Positions 5,603 to 5,716 of a stretch of DNA of 5,716 bases are shown here, one piece after another; position 1 is the first letter of the stretch, and the number at the start of each line of letters is the position of its first letter. This DNA is from Acidimicrobiaceae bacterium (lineage in GTDB: Bacteria; Actinomycetota; Acidimicrobiia; Acidimicrobiales; RAAP-2): assembly GCA_003164275.1 (NCBI GenBank), contig PLSY01000421.1:1-5716 (forward strand), in the 5' to 3' direction. The notes under the pieces are model-generated. The model did no database searches and was not told the DNA's origin. It was given only the letters and a program-made list of their open reading frames with translations. The translations under genes and the position numbers were made by a program.

Positions 5603-5716
5603 TGGCCCGAGTCTGGTCGGTCTACCGGCCAAAAGGGCTGGAACACGTGCCACTGCTCGGGAGCACTGCGGATGTAGCCCTCGAAGCGATGGGCGATCTC
5701 CTGGGTGAGCCGGGCG
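5599..5716 (-). CDS. Partial lysophospholipid/PIM acyltransferase (PatA/HtrB type), C-terminal 38 codons
   Basis: The minus strand carries an open frame from the window edge (first full codon at 5715) to a TGA at 5599-5601. It encodes 38 residues beginning A-R-L-T-Q-E-I-A-H-R, followed by F-E-G-Y-I-R and then APEQWHVFQPFWP (18-30). A helix followed by a (A/H)PEQW block ending in aromatic residues is the usual C-terminus of the LPLAT/HtrB superfamily, which includes PatA, the enzyme that acylates the mannose of PIMs. PatA precedes pimA in mycobacteria, and a PimA-like gene follows here one gene later, which supports the call. The stop overlaps the cyclase ATG by an ATGA. The catalytic HX4D motif lies outside the window, so PatA specificity is inferred. 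Confidence 0.7.
   Translation of the reverse strand, partial: ARLTQEIAHRFEGYIRSAPEQWHVFQPFWPVDRPDSGQ

Overview
The window is GC-rich, densely coded DNA from a bacterium, most likely an actinobacterium. The best evidence is two envelope genes typical of actinobacterial phosphatidylinositol mannoside (PIM) synthesis: the last 38 codons of a PatA/HtrB-type lipid acyltransferase at the right edge, and a complete PimA-like GT4 mannosyltransferase. A class such as Acidimicrobiia would fit, since the order differs from the mycobacterial pgsA-patA-pimA-Nudix order, but that placement is inference.

Layout, left to right. Positions 1-84 hold a GC-rich hairpin with a perfect 14-bp stem, the probable terminator of the gene that follows. 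Positions 85-663 (minus) encode a cytoplasmic YceI-family lipocalin-like protein. A 119-bp divergent intergenic region (664-782) holds candidate promoters in both directions and a TTGC-N4-GCAA inverted repeat resembling a MarR box. Positions 783-1301 (plus) encode a MarR-family regulator. Its stop codon and that of the convergent next gene lie symmetrically inside a 12-bp perfect palindrome (1299-1310).

Positions 1308-5716 are one tightly packed minus-strand gene string, read right to left: acyltransferase C-terminus (5599-5716, cut by the window edge), PAS-PAS-PAS-GGDEF diguanylate cyclase (3740-5602), PimA-like glycosyltransferase (2542-3735), and M48/HtpX-like membrane metalloprotease with a long Gly/Ser/Arg-rich N-terminal tail (1308-2519). 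The junctions are a 4-bp ATGA overlap, a 4-bp gap and a 22-bp gap, so the genes are very probably co-transcribed and partly translationally coupled.

Functionally there are two modules. One is a small self-contained regulator/target pair (marR-yceI). The other is an envelope-lipid operon in which a complete sensor diguanylate cyclase sits exactly between the acyltransferase and mannosyltransferase genes. This suggests, but does not prove, a link between c-di-GMP signalling, PIM-type glycolipid synthesis and membrane-protein quality control. No tRNA, rRNA, CRISPR array, insertion sequence or origin was seen, and no gene-free stretch exceeds 300 bases.
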